Source: Cohnella hashimotonis
GTDB lineage: Bacteria; Bacillota; Bacilli; Paenibacillales; Paenibacillaceae
Assembly: GCF_030014955.1 (NCBI RefSeq)
Contig: NZ_JAGRPV010000001.1
Coordinates: forward strand, 7,502,001-7,566,000
Direction: 5' to 3'
DNA length: 64,000 bases
Both the position numbers and the translations under genes were made by a program. Under the pieces are notes generated by a model. The model saw nothing but the letters and a program-made list of their open reading frames with translations, did not search any database and was not told the DNA's origin. Positions 1-7,817 of the stretch are shown here, piece by piece. Each line of letters begins with the position of its first letter. Positions within the stretch are counted from its first letter, which is position 1.

Positions 1-1
1 C

Positions 2-238
2 GCATCCGTCGAGATCGAGCAGTACCGGGCCGTACAGACGGCGCCGGATCGCTGGACGATCGAATTCGACCTGCGGAACGGAGATCTGCGCCAAACTGCC
101 GAGTCGCGCATCCGACAGGCGGTCGAAGCCCTGTGCGAGCGGCTCTCCTGCGTGGCCCCCGAGCTCTCTTTTACGTCCTATGCACGCACGCCGGGCGACC
201 GCAAACTCCGCCGCGTCGAACGGAGGTACGCACCGTGA
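2..238 (+). CDS. C-terminal fragment of an adenylate-forming enzyme (F390 synthetase/PaaK-like)
   Basis: The frame is open from the window edge to a TGA at 236-238 and gives the last 78 residues of a protein whose start lies outside. It contains an alternating beta/alpha pattern and a basic end, GDRKLRRVERRY, which resembles the C-terminal domain of phenylacetate-CoA-ligase-like and F390-synthetase-like adenylate-forming enzymes. These activate a carboxylate with ATP. The stop overlaps the next start (GTGA), so the two are translationally coupled. The family call is inferred from a short tail and is only moderately secure; the reading frame itself is clear. Confidence 0.55.
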   Translation, partial: ASVEIEQYRAVQTAPDRWTIEFDLRNGDLRQTAESRIRQAVEALCERLSCVAPELSFTSYARTPGDRKLRRVERRYAP

Positions 239-1395
239 GCCTATCGGTCGTTTTTTACGACAGCACGAATATCGAAGATTGTCCCTGGCCGGACACGACA
301 TACGGGCTGTATGCGATAAGCTACCTGATCCCCGTCATGAAGGAGCGCAGCGAAGCGTTCGTCGGCAACGTGCGTACGCGCCTCCTCGTCATGAGCGTCG
401 ACGGCATCCCCGTGCCCGTCACCGTCAACGATGCGGAGTACGCCAACTCCTATGCGTGCTCGCCCTACACGCACTACGTGAGCTATGCGAAGCAGGAGCT
501 CTCGCTGCTCCGCAATCGCGCGCTTATCGCCGCCTTGTCCGCGGTGCTGACCGGGATCGGCGGCCTGCTCAAGGCATCGCGGTTCAACCGCGTCGTGCAC
601 GTCAACAACTGGCTGCTGTCGACCAACCTGTATCCCGCGCTATCGGACGAGCAGTGGTCGGCGGCGCTGGACGGCTTGATCCGCGCGTTTCCCGGCCACG
701 CCATCGCCTTCCGGTCCCTCAACGCGTCGCTGAACCTGCGCGAAATGGACCTGCTTCGCGAACGTCGATGCCGCCTCGTCCCCAGCCGGCAAATCTACCT
801 GCTGCGAACCGGCGACTCCGACTTCGGGAACGCCAAAGCCCGCTGGCTGCTGAAGCGGGACCGGGCGCTGGCGGAACGGCACGGCTATGTCGAAGTCGGC
901 CCCGCAGAGATGACGTCGGCGGACCTCCCGCGCATTGCGGAACTGTACAAGCTGCTGTATCTGGACAAATATTCGCTGCACAATCCGCAGTTCACGGCGC
1001 GTTTCTACGAGCAGGCGCTTGCCGAGGGCACGCTTGAGCTGCACGGCTACCGCGACGGCGCCACAGGCAGACTGGAAGCGATCCTCGGGTTTTACGCGCG
1101 GGAGGGCGCCATGACGACGCCTCTGTTCGGGTATGACACCTCGCGCCCCCAGGCGCACGGCCTCTACCGGATGCTGTCGGCCCTTCTGATCGGCATCGCC
1201 CAGGATCGCGGACTGCTGCTGCACGAGAGCTCCGGGGCGGCGCAGTTCAAGCGCAACCGCGGCGCGGTCGCCGACATCGAATACACGGCGCTGTACGACC
1301 GGCACTTGCCCGCATGGCGAAGAGGCAGCTGGTCCGCGCTCGAAGGACTGCTTGGCAAGATCGGCGTACCGCTGATGCAAAAATACAAACTGTAG
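235..1395 (+). CDS. GNAT-fold acetyltransferase-like protein
   Basis: This 386-residue protein starts at GTG 235, 8 bases after a CGGAGG ribosome binding site and overlapping the previous stop by 4 bases; an upstream in-frame ATG at 133 lies inside the preceding gene and has no such site. The C-terminal half looks like a GNAT domain: a strand-helix region around residues 205-300 followed by a conserved segment near 330-350 (SSGAAQFKRNRGA). There is no signal peptide or membrane helix. It sits between an adenylate-forming enzyme and an SDR, so it may transfer an acyl group made by its neighbour. That role is inference. Confidence 0.7.
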   Translation: MSLSVVFYDSTNIEDCPWPDTTYGLYAISYLIPVMKERSEAFVGNVRTRLLVMSVDGIPVPVTVNDAEYANSYACSPYTHYVSYAKQELSLLRNRALIAALSAVLTGIGGLLKASRFNRVVHVNNWLLSTNLYPALSDEQWSAALDGLIRAFPGHAIAFRSLNASLNLREMDLLRERRCRLVPSRQIYLLRTGDSDFGNAKARWLLKRDRALAERHGYVEVGPAEMTSADLPRIAELYKLLYLDKYSLHNPQFTARFYEQALAEGTLELHGYRDGATGRLEAILGFYAREGAMTTPLFGYDTSRPQAHGLYRMLSALLIGIAQDRGLLLHESSGAAQFKRNRGAVADIEYTALYDRHLPAWRRGSWSALEGLLGKIGVPLMQKYKL

Positions 1396-1416
1396 TCGGG
1401 TCCGGAGGAACGAGGA

Positions 1417-2280
1417 ATGGCGATGCATGGGAAGGTTGAGAAAACGGCGTTGGTAACGGGCGCGTCCAGCGGCTTCGGCTTGCTCATCGCGATCGAGCTG
1501 GCCAAGCGGGGCTACCGGGTGATTGCCGCGATGCGGGATCCCGAGAAGCAGGCGGCGCTCATGCAGGCGGCCGAACGAGCCGGTGCCGTCGGAAGCATTG
1601 CGGTCGCCAGGCTCGACGTGACCGATGCGGAAACGATTGATGGCGCTGTGGCGGACATGCTGCGGAGATACGGACGGATCGACGTGCTGGTAAACAACGC
1701 AGGCATGGCGGTCGGCGGCTTCGTCGAGGAGGTGCCGATGGCGGCGTGGCGGGCGCAGATGGAGACGAACTTCCTCGGCCTGGTGGCAATGACGCGCGCC
1801 GTCCTGCCGGCGATGCGGGCGCAGGGCCACGGCACGATCATTCAGATGAGCAGCGTAAGCGGCTTGTGGGGGATCCCGGGGTTCGGCGCTTATGCCGCGT
1901 CCAAGTTCGCGGTCGAAGGCTTCAGCGAGAGCCTGCGCCACGAGGTCGCGCCATTTGGCATCCGCGTCGCCCTCGTCGAGCCCGGCGCTTATCGCACGGC
2001 GATCTGGGCCAAGGGCTTCGCGGAGATGCATGGGCAGCCGGAATCGCCCTATGCCGGCCCGCTGAAGGCCGTGCTCGGCATCGCCCGGCGCACGGCCGAG
2101 ACGGCGCCCGATCCGCGCGAGGTCGCCGAGCTCGTAGGACGCCTGGTCGACAAGCGCCGCATTTCGCGGCTGCGCTATCCGATCGGCCGCGGCGCGCGCC
2201 TGCTGCCGCTCGCCGGCAGGCTGCTGCCGTGGCGGATAATCGAGGCGGCGACAAGGCGGGTTATGCGCAAGGGGCGCTAG
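1417..2280 (+). CDS. Short-chain dehydrogenase/reductase (classical SDR)
   Basis: A 287-residue classical SDR that would oxidise or reduce a carbonyl/alcohol with NAD(P)(H) in the cytoplasm. The N-terminus has the cofactor motif TGASSGFG (about residues 12-19), then NNAG near 93-96, the catalytic Ser in QMSSVSG, and Tyr/Lys in YAASK near residue 160. A GGAGG site lies 7 bases before ATG 1417, and the gap to the GNAT gene is 21 bases, so it is the third gene of the operon. The C-terminal basic stretch (rich in Arg, last 50 residues) is longer than in many SDRs. The substrate is unknown. Confidence 0.9.
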   Translation: MAMHGKVEKTALVTGASSGFGLLIAIELAKRGYRVIAAMRDPEKQAALMQAAERAGAVGSIAVARLDVTDAETIDGAVADMLRRYGRIDVLVNNAGMAVGGFVEEVPMAAWRAQMETNFLGLVAMTRAVLPAMRAQGHGTIIQMSSVSGLWGIPGFGAYAASKFAVEGFSESLRHEVAPFGIRVALVEPGAYRTAIWAKGFAEMHGQPESPYAGPLKAVLGIARRTAETAPDPREVAELVGRLVDKRRISRLRYPIGRGARLLPLAGRLLPWRIIEAATRRVMRKGR

Positions 2281-2311
2281 TCTATTTCACGGGACGAAAT
2301 GGACCGTTATT

Positions 2312-3526
2312 TTATTCCATCGCAGGCGGCTCTACGCCAATATAGGTCGGCAAGCGCCAGGTCAATTGGCCTTCCGGAGCCGCTGTAGGCACGAATGCCG
2401 CGTAAAACTCGGAATCGCCCGTTCCGGTTCCCGTGAACGCAAGCTGAAAGAAATGATGCGGATGATAGAATCTCTCCATCCACTTCGTGAAGATACCCAT
2501 CCTAGCGGCCGTTTCGGGATACTGAATCTGCGTAAAGCCTTCGGGAAAGCTGCTTTCCGGAAATTCATAACGGTAGCCTTGCTTCTGCAATAAACAGTCC
2601 GACCCGGGCTCTTGTACGTTAAATGTAAACGGATGGGGTTCGCAGCTTCGATTGTCCCGTGTCTTATAATCGCTCGAGACGCGAATCAGCATCCCCTGCC
2701 CCGGCTCGATCAACCGCTCCTCGAACGCCGGTCCCCACAGCAGCACGTCAAGCCCGCTGAAGGCCTGCCCTTGATTGGTCAATCCGCATTGGACCGTAGA
2801 CGGAACGCCTGCGTCGCCCGACGCATAGGAAGCCCAACTCGTAAAGGCAAGCAGAGGCGCGTCGCTCGGCTCGAAATAATCGGAAAAGCGGAAGGCACTT
2901 CGAAAATGAAGGCCGAATTGTTGACCGTCTGCGGATAGGCCTGACGGGGACGCAGGCTCTTGCCCGTAGCCCCTCAGCGCCGCTTCGCGCGGAATGGCCA
3001 GCAGGTCGGCTGCCAGCGCCAGCGCATCGTCCGCAAAGACCGTCTTTTGCTCCCAGACTCCTTTCAGGTCATCGGTCCTTGCGCCCGGCTCACAAACCGC
3101 CGTCCACTTTGAAGGTACTCCGTTCCTTTTCCGTGGCCGGCTTCCGGCCAACATCTCATTGAACAGATCCAAGTCGTTTACGATCGTGTCCGCCAGCTTT
3201 CCGTTAAGGTACAGCCGCATCACGAGCAAGTCGCTGTCATGCAGAACGGCGCCGACCGCAGGGACTCCCAATCGAGCGGAGATTGCCTTGCCCAAAGCGT
3301 CCAGTTCGCCGATGTCCTGCTCGTCGAGCCTTTGATCATAAATAGAAATCCAGCTATCGGAGGAGACCTGCAGAAGAACGGAACGGTCCGCGGACGCCGG
3401 ATCGTCCGTTTCTTCATAATCGGCTTCGAGGATTTTCTCTCGAACGACGCCCGCCAGCCCCTCTAACAATCGGTCGACGCCACCCGCCCCCGCCAATACC
3501 TGAATACTCGCTAGAAACGTCCCCAT
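2312..3526 (-). CDS. Uncharacterised protein, 404 residues
   Basis: The start at 3526 (MGTFLASIQVL) follows a GGAGG at 3534-3538 by 7 bases; an ATG 18 bases upstream would overlap this site and is less likely. No signal peptide or membrane helix is visible. The first ~150 residues are rich in Asp and Leu and look alpha/beta. The C-terminal half (about 190-404) is aromatic-rich, with repeated Trp/Tyr/Phe and segments such as HPHHFFQLAF, and looks like a beta-rich globular domain. I do not recognise the family. It is convergent with the SDR and divergent from the SLH protein at 3659. Confidence 0.7.
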   Translation of the reverse strand: MGTFLASIQVLAGAGGVDRLLEGLAGVVREKILEADYEETDDPASADRSVLLQVSSDSWISIYDQRLDEQDIGELDALGKAISARLGVPAVGAVLHDSDLLVMRLYLNGKLADTIVNDLDLFNEMLAGSRPRKRNGVPSKWTAVCEPGARTDDLKGVWEQKTVFADDALALAADLLAIPREAALRGYGQEPASPSGLSADGQQFGLHFRSAFRFSDYFEPSDAPLLAFTSWASYASGDAGVPSTVQCGLTNQGQAFSGLDVLLWGPAFEERLIEPGQGMLIRVSSDYKTRDNRSCEPHPFTFNVQEPGSDCLLQKQGYRYEFPESSFPEGFTQIQYPETAARMGIFTKWMERFYHPHHFFQLAFTGTGTGDSEFYAAFVPTAAPEGQLTWRLPTYIGVEPPAME

Positions 3527-3658
3527 TTTTCGCCTCCGCTTCAAAAGTTTTTAAGCGTGCGCCAACATTTTTCCTTATACTGGATTATATAAAAGACACG
3601 TAACGGATGCACGAACAATTCCGCGCTGCAGCCGCTGGCGCAAGTAGGGAGATCATCG

Positions 3659-4840
3659 ATGAGAGCGAGACTTTTCTGTATCCTTGTCCTATTGTTGGCC
3701 GCCGGCTCAAGCACAGCCAGCCAAGCGTATGCCGCCAAGCCCCAGCCCTTCCTTAGCCCCATCGAGCAGGGCTGGGCATTCTGGAACGGCAGCGTGCCCA
3801 AGGACCTGTCGGGACACTGGTCCGAACGGCTGTTCCAATGGGGCCTTCGCTATCGGTTCATCACCGGCTACCCGGACGGCTCCTATCGGCCCGACCGGCC
3901 GATGGCCGAAGCCGAGTTTCTGTTGATGCTGTATCGTTCATACGGAGCGACCCCTCTTCCATCCGTTATCAGCGGAGAGAAATGGAGCGACAGCCCTTAC
4001 CGCCTGGCCGAAATGTGGAATCAGCCCGCGCGCGGCCTGGAAGACGAGACCGCCAGAACGGCGCCGATGAAGCGCGTGACCGCGGCGGAAATTCTGACAG
4101 CGGCGCTCGGCCTGCATTACGACGGCGAGAATGCGATCCGTTATCTGCTCGGCAATCGGCTGGCCAGCGGGAAAACGGCGCCGACGGTCCAGGGCTTCCG
4201 CGGCGAAGACACCGTGACGCGCGCGGAAGCGCTGCAGTGGATTCGGAACTTGAAGCTGAGCGGCGCAGCGCGGATCTCTGTCAGGCCGCAAGCTGAATCC
4301 GACCCCGGGCTGATACCGCCGCTGCCTGCTGCGGGAGAAGGCCTGCGCGATTTTCTGATGATACCGGGAACGCTTCAGGACCTGTCTCTGCTGGACAAGA
4401 CCGGCCGCGCGTTCCCGCCGGGGACCGCCAAGTCTGCGATCGACGCGGCGCTTGGCGAGCCGGATGACAAGGACATAATGGGCAGGCATATGTACGGCCA
4501 GTTAGGTATCTTTTACGATTCGTCCTACAGGATGAGCGGTTGGTCGGTATTTCTGGATACGTTGGACGAGGACGCCCCCTATCTGACCGACAAAGGCATC
4601 ATCGCCGGCGGCAGCACGCTTCGCGATGTTCTGCTCGCGTACGGCACCGCAGGTTACGGGAATGGAGGCAACGCCGGTTATTTTTACGAGCTCATCGACG
4701 GCACGCTGGTTCCGCGAATGGGAATATCGGATATCAAAAATCCGGATCGAGCTTATGTTGTTTCCTTCGGCACGACGGATAACGGCATCGTTCGCTCCAT
4801 CTATGTTACGACATACAAAGTGGCATTCCCGCCGGTATAA
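3659..4840 (+). CDS. Secreted protein with S-layer-homology-like domains
   Basis: This 393-residue protein starts with a Sec signal peptide (basic MRAR, hydrophobic core, cleavage probably after AYA near residue 25). Residues 40-90 hold an SLH domain: GHWSERLFQWG, then ITGYPDGSYRPDRPMAEAEF. A second, weaker SLH-like stretch (residues 110-200) includes DTVTRAEALQWI. The C-terminal ~180 residues have no family I recognise. The SLH part should bind pyruvylated secondary wall polymer at the cell surface. ATG 3659 is preceded by GGGAGA. The gene is monocistronic. SLH domains usually come in threes; two here is unusual. Confidence 0.8.
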   Translation: MRARLFCILVLLLAAGSSTASQAYAAKPQPFLSPIEQGWAFWNGSVPKDLSGHWSERLFQWGLRYRFITGYPDGSYRPDRPMAEAEFLLMLYRSYGATPLPSVISGEKWSDSPYRLAEMWNQPARGLEDETARTAPMKRVTAAEILTAALGLHYDGENAIRYLLGNRLASGKTAPTVQGFRGEDTVTRAEALQWIRNLKLSGAARISVRPQAESDPGLIPPLPAAGEGLRDFLMIPGTLQDLSLLDKTGRAFPPGTAKSAIDAALGEPDDKDIMGRHMYGQLGIFYDSSYRMSGWSVFLDTLDEDAPYLTDKGIIAGGSTLRDVLLAYGTAGYGNGGNAGYFYELIDGTLVPRMGISDIKNPDRAYVVSFGTTDNGIVRSIYVTTYKVAFPPV

Positions 4841-5055
4841 CCGGTAGACCTCAGAATATTAGGGATGCCTCTCCTTTTGTCCGAAAACAGCTCGACTAAT
4901 CGACCCGTGCGCCTCACCTCGTAGCTCTATCGTCGTTTTAACAACCAAAATACATCTAATTCTACTCGCCTCGCCAGAAACGCCAGCCCTCCGACTACGT
5001 GCGCTTTCCTGCTCACAAATCGCGGGTTCGTGCCCTTATACCTCCTAATCTGCAC

Positions 5056-5105
5056 AAAAAAGCCGGCTTCCGCCGCGGAACCTCCGCTGCGAATGCCGGC
5101 TTTTT
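5056..5105 (-). terminator. Bidirectional intrinsic terminator after the MFS gene
   Basis: The stem AAAAAGCCGGC and its complement GCCGGCTTTTT flank a loop that can itself fold. The hairpin lies just past the stop of the minus-strand efflux gene, and has runs of A on one side and T on the other, so it can work in both directions. Confidence 0.85.
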
Positions 5106-5118
5106 CCTACATCTGATA

Positions 5119-6603
5119 TTATCCCTCTACGGTCGCAGTCTCCGCCTTCACCGTCTCGGACGCGAGCACGGGATGAGGCTTCTTGAGCTTGGCGACGAAC
5201 AGGCTGAGCGGCAGCGCCGCGAGCGCGACGAATGTCGCGATCAGGTACACGTCGTTGACGCTCATCGTGAACGCCATCATCTCGATATGTTCGCGGTTCT
5301 GGTCGCCCGCCATCGCCAGGTCGGTGCCGTGGTCGATGGAGCGCGAGGCGAGAAGGGTCGTGAAAATCGCGATCGCGAAGGAGCCGAAGACGTTCCGCGT
5401 CCAGTTCGAGATGGAGGAAGCGTGGCCCGAATTTTCCCGGGAGATCTCGTCCATGGCCGCGTTGCTCGACGGCATAACGACGAAGGCAATACCCAGGTTC
5501 CGCACGATCATCCACCAGATGACGTAAGTATGCGAGACATCGATGCTGAGCCAGCTAAGCGCGAGCGTGCCGACAGTCAACAGAACGATGCCGATGGACA
5601 TCAGGACGCGCGGGCCGACGACGTTGTACAGCTTCCCGACGATCGGCATCATGAGCGCCATCGCGAGCGAAGCCGGGAGCAGGATCAGGCCCGTGTCCAT
5701 CGCGGACACGTGCTGGATGCGCTGCAGGAAAACCGGCGTCAACAGCGTGCCGGAGTACAGGCTGATCGTGATGATGTTCGCGATGATCGTGTTCAGCGTA
5801 AAGCGGCCGTTTTTGAATACGCGCAGGTTGAGCAGCGGCGACTCCGCCGTCAACTCGCGCAGGATGAACAGCGCCAGCACGACCAATCCGAGCAGGAGCA
5901 AGCCGAGAACCTTCCACGATCCCCAGCCCCAGCTGTGGCCCTGGCCGAGCGCCAGCAGCAGCGACGTGCTGCTGACCACGACGGTGATGAAGCCGAGGCC
6001 GTCGAACGACTTGGGCACGCTAAGCCGGTAATATGGAATGTACAGGTATACGAGCAAAATAGCGATCAGGCCGATCGGCAGATTCATGATGAACAGCCAT
6101 TGCCAATCGAAGTTCTGCAGCAGCCAGCCGCTGATCGTCGGCCCGAACGCCGGCGCCAGCATCGCGGACAAGCCCCAGAAGGCGATGGCCATCGGTTGTT
6201 TGCCGCGCGGGATAATTTGATAGATAATGGACATGGTAGCCGGGATGATCAGGCCGCTGAAGGAGCCTTGGAGCACCCGGAACAGAATCAGCGAAGCCTC
6301 GCTCCATGCGGCCGCGCACAGCGCGGAGGCTGCGGTAAAGCCGATGAGGGAGAACAGGTATAGCCTTTTGTAGCTGAACCGCTCGCCAAGGTAGCCGACG
6401 ATCGGGGCGGTCGTGCCCATCGCGAGCATGAAGCCCGTGAGCGTCCATTGGACCGAGCTCAGCGTAGTGTGAAAGTGGTCCTTGAGCGGCTCAAGCGCGA
6501 GATTGATCGTCGCCGAAGCCAGGACGCACAAGAAGGAACCGATAAAAATGGACAACATAACCGGCCAAAAACGAACCTCCGGCGTCTTCTTTTCCGTATT
6601 CAT
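5119..6603 (-). CDS. DHA2-family (14-TM) drug/proton antiporter, MFS
   Basis: A 494-residue major facilitator transporter of the EmrB/QacA (DHA2) type, expected to export drugs or organic cations against protons. About 14 hydrophobic segments are visible. The motif-A loop reads GYLGERFSYKRLY after TM2, and the motif-C-like stretch APAFGPTISGWLL lies in TM5. ATG 6603 was chosen because GGAGAG lies 6 bases upstream; the in-frame ATG 15 bases earlier touches its own ribosome site. The gene is divergent from a PadR regulator with a perfect PadR-type operator between, so induction by a toxic ligand is likely. A terminator follows. Confidence 0.92.
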   Translation of the reverse strand: MNTEKKTPEVRFWPVMLSIFIGSFLCVLASATINLALEPLKDHFHTTLSSVQWTLTGFMLAMGTTAPIVGYLGERFSYKRLYLFSLIGFTAASALCAAAWSEASLILFRVLQGSFSGLIIPATMSIIYQIIPRGKQPMAIAFWGLSAMLAPAFGPTISGWLLQNFDWQWLFIMNLPIGLIAILLVYLYIPYYRLSVPKSFDGLGFITVVVSSTSLLLALGQGHSWGWGSWKVLGLLLLGLVVLALFILRELTAESPLLNLRVFKNGRFTLNTIIANIITISLYSGTLLTPVFLQRIQHVSAMDTGLILLPASLAMALMMPIVGKLYNVVGPRVLMSIGIVLLTVGTLALSWLSIDVSHTYVIWWMIVRNLGIAFVVMPSSNAAMDEISRENSGHASSISNWTRNVFGSFAIAIFTTLLASRSIDHGTDLAMAGDQNREHIEMMAFTMSVNDVYLIATFVALAALPLSLFVAKLKKPHPVLASETVKAETATVEG

Positions 6604-6628
6604 AATAGCTCTCTCCATCTCCCAGCTT

Positions 6629-6692
6629 TATATGTCTATATTTACATATAGGAAAACGCCATAATATTACTACTCTTCCTCGTCTGTGTCAA
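6629..6692 (-). promoter_or_regulatory. Promoter of the efflux gene with a PadR operator
   Basis: On the minus strand TTGACA (6687-6692) and TAATAT (6664-6669) are separated by exactly 17 bases, a near-consensus sigma-A promoter for the MFS gene. Just downstream of the expected start lies a perfect palindrome TATATGT (6629-6635), 8 bases, ACATATA (6644-6650). It contains ATGT-N8-ACAT, the known PadR-family operator. Binding there would block initiation at the pump promoter. The same palindrome may overlap a -35 (TTTACA) for padR on the plus strand, so autoregulation is possible. Confidence 0.85.
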
Positions 6693-6721
6693 AGCAATTT
6701 TGCTGATAAAGGAGCAACGAT

Positions 6722-7273
6722 TTGAACACCCTCTCCTACGGTCTGCTGAGCTTGCTCGCGCAATCTTCTTTTTCCGGCTACGATCTGATGCTGCGGATCC
6801 AGCCGTTCTGGCCTGCCAAGCACAGTCAGATCTATCCGCTGCTCGCCAAGCTCGAGCAGGACGACTACATTCGCTTCGAGCTGGTCTCGCAGCGCGACAA
6901 ACCCGACAAAAAAGTGTATTCCCTGACCGGCAAAGGCCAGGAAGCGCTCAAGGACTGGTTCGATCAGCCCACGGCCGAGCCCGCGCTTCGCGACGAGATG
7001 ATGCTGAAGGTGTTCTGCATGTCGTACGCCAAGCGCGAGTCCGCCCGCAAAATGCTCGCCGACCGGCTGACCTTCCACGAGGAGCAGCGGCTGAAGTACG
7101 AGAGCAAGCTGGTTGAGCTGAAGGGACGGGCCGACTGGCCGGAAGCCGGCTTGCCCGAGCCTTCGCATCCGCTGTTCGGCGCCTACCTGCTCACGCGCAA
7201 GGCGATCATGTCGAACGAAACCAACACGGAGTGGTGCAGGTGGGTGCTGAGCCTGCTGCCGGAGAGCGATTGA
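6722..7273 (+). CDS. PadR-family transcriptional regulator
   Basis: This 183-residue protein has the PadR winged helix at the N-terminus (YGLLSLLAQSSFSGYDLM, then HSQIYPLLAKLEQDDYI and the wing KVYSLTGKGQ, residues 4-75) and the helical PadR_C (Vir-type) dimerisation half after it. It starts at TTG 6722, 7 bases after AAAGGAG. It is divergent from the DHA2 pump, and the PadR operator between them supports a local repressor role. A short GAGGGCG/CGCCCTC hairpin overlaps its stop codon, with no U-run after it. Confidence 0.92.
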   Translation: MNTLSYGLLSLLAQSSFSGYDLMLRIQPFWPAKHSQIYPLLAKLEQDDYIRFELVSQRDKPDKKVYSLTGKGQEALKDWFDQPTAEPALRDEMMLKVFCMSYAKRESARKMLADRLTFHEEQRLKYESKLVELKGRADWPEAGLPEPSHPLFGAYLLTRKAIMSNETNTEWCRWVLSLLPESD

Positions 7274-7322
7274 GGGCGCGTTGACGCCCTCGCGCGCGCC
7301 TTACTCGAGCGCCGCCTCATTC

Positions 7323-7782
7323 GGCCCATCGCCTGCTCTACGAGAGGCGTTCGCCACCGCATCGGCCCCGATCCGGCCCATCGCCTGCTCTACGAGAGGC
7401 GTTCGCCATCGTATCGGCCCGATCCGGCCCATCGCCTGCTCTACGAGAGGCGTTCGCCATCGCATCCGCCCGATCCGGCCCATCGCCTGCTCCACGAGAG
7501 GCGTTCGCCATCGCACCGGCCCGATTCGGCCCATCGCCTGCTCTACGAGAGGCGTTCGCCATCGCACCGGCCCGATCCGGCCCATCGCCTGCTCCACGAG
7601 AGGCGTTCGCCATCGCACCGGTCCGATCCGGCCCATCGCCTGCTCTACGAGAGGCGTTCGCCATCGCACCGGCCCGATCCGGCCCATCGCCTGCTCTACG
7701 AGAGGCGTTCGCCATCGCACCGGCCCGATCCGGCCCATCGCCTGCTCTATGAGAGGCGTTGCCCCTCGCACCCGCCTCTTGC
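7323..7782. repeat. 51-bp tandem repeat (minisatellite), nine copies
   Basis: A unit starting GGCCCATCGCCTGCTC recurs at 7323, 7375, 7426, 7477, 7528, 7579, 7630, 7681 and 7732. Spacing is 51 bases except one 52. Copies differ by one to a few bases, and the last decays. Because 51 is a multiple of 3, several frames stay open and give 17-residue periodic peptides. None has a convincing start or ribosome site, so I treat the whole 7274-7817 gap between padR and the phosphodiesterase as non-coding. Confidence 0.9.
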
Positions 7783-7817
7783 GCTCCATCCAGCCCCCCT
7801 CCGATTCTCGCTGCGCC

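Noticed and set aside
4860..4990. A possible single diverged copy of the composite-repeat motif (CAAAATACATCTAATTC)
   Set aside because: Only the 3' half resembles copy A. No second motif at 50 bases, so it is probably chance.
4999..6363. 454-codon plus-strand frame opposite the MFS gene
   Set aside because: It is the high-GC antisense shadow of the efflux gene, with Arg/Asp/Gln-rich content and no start signal.
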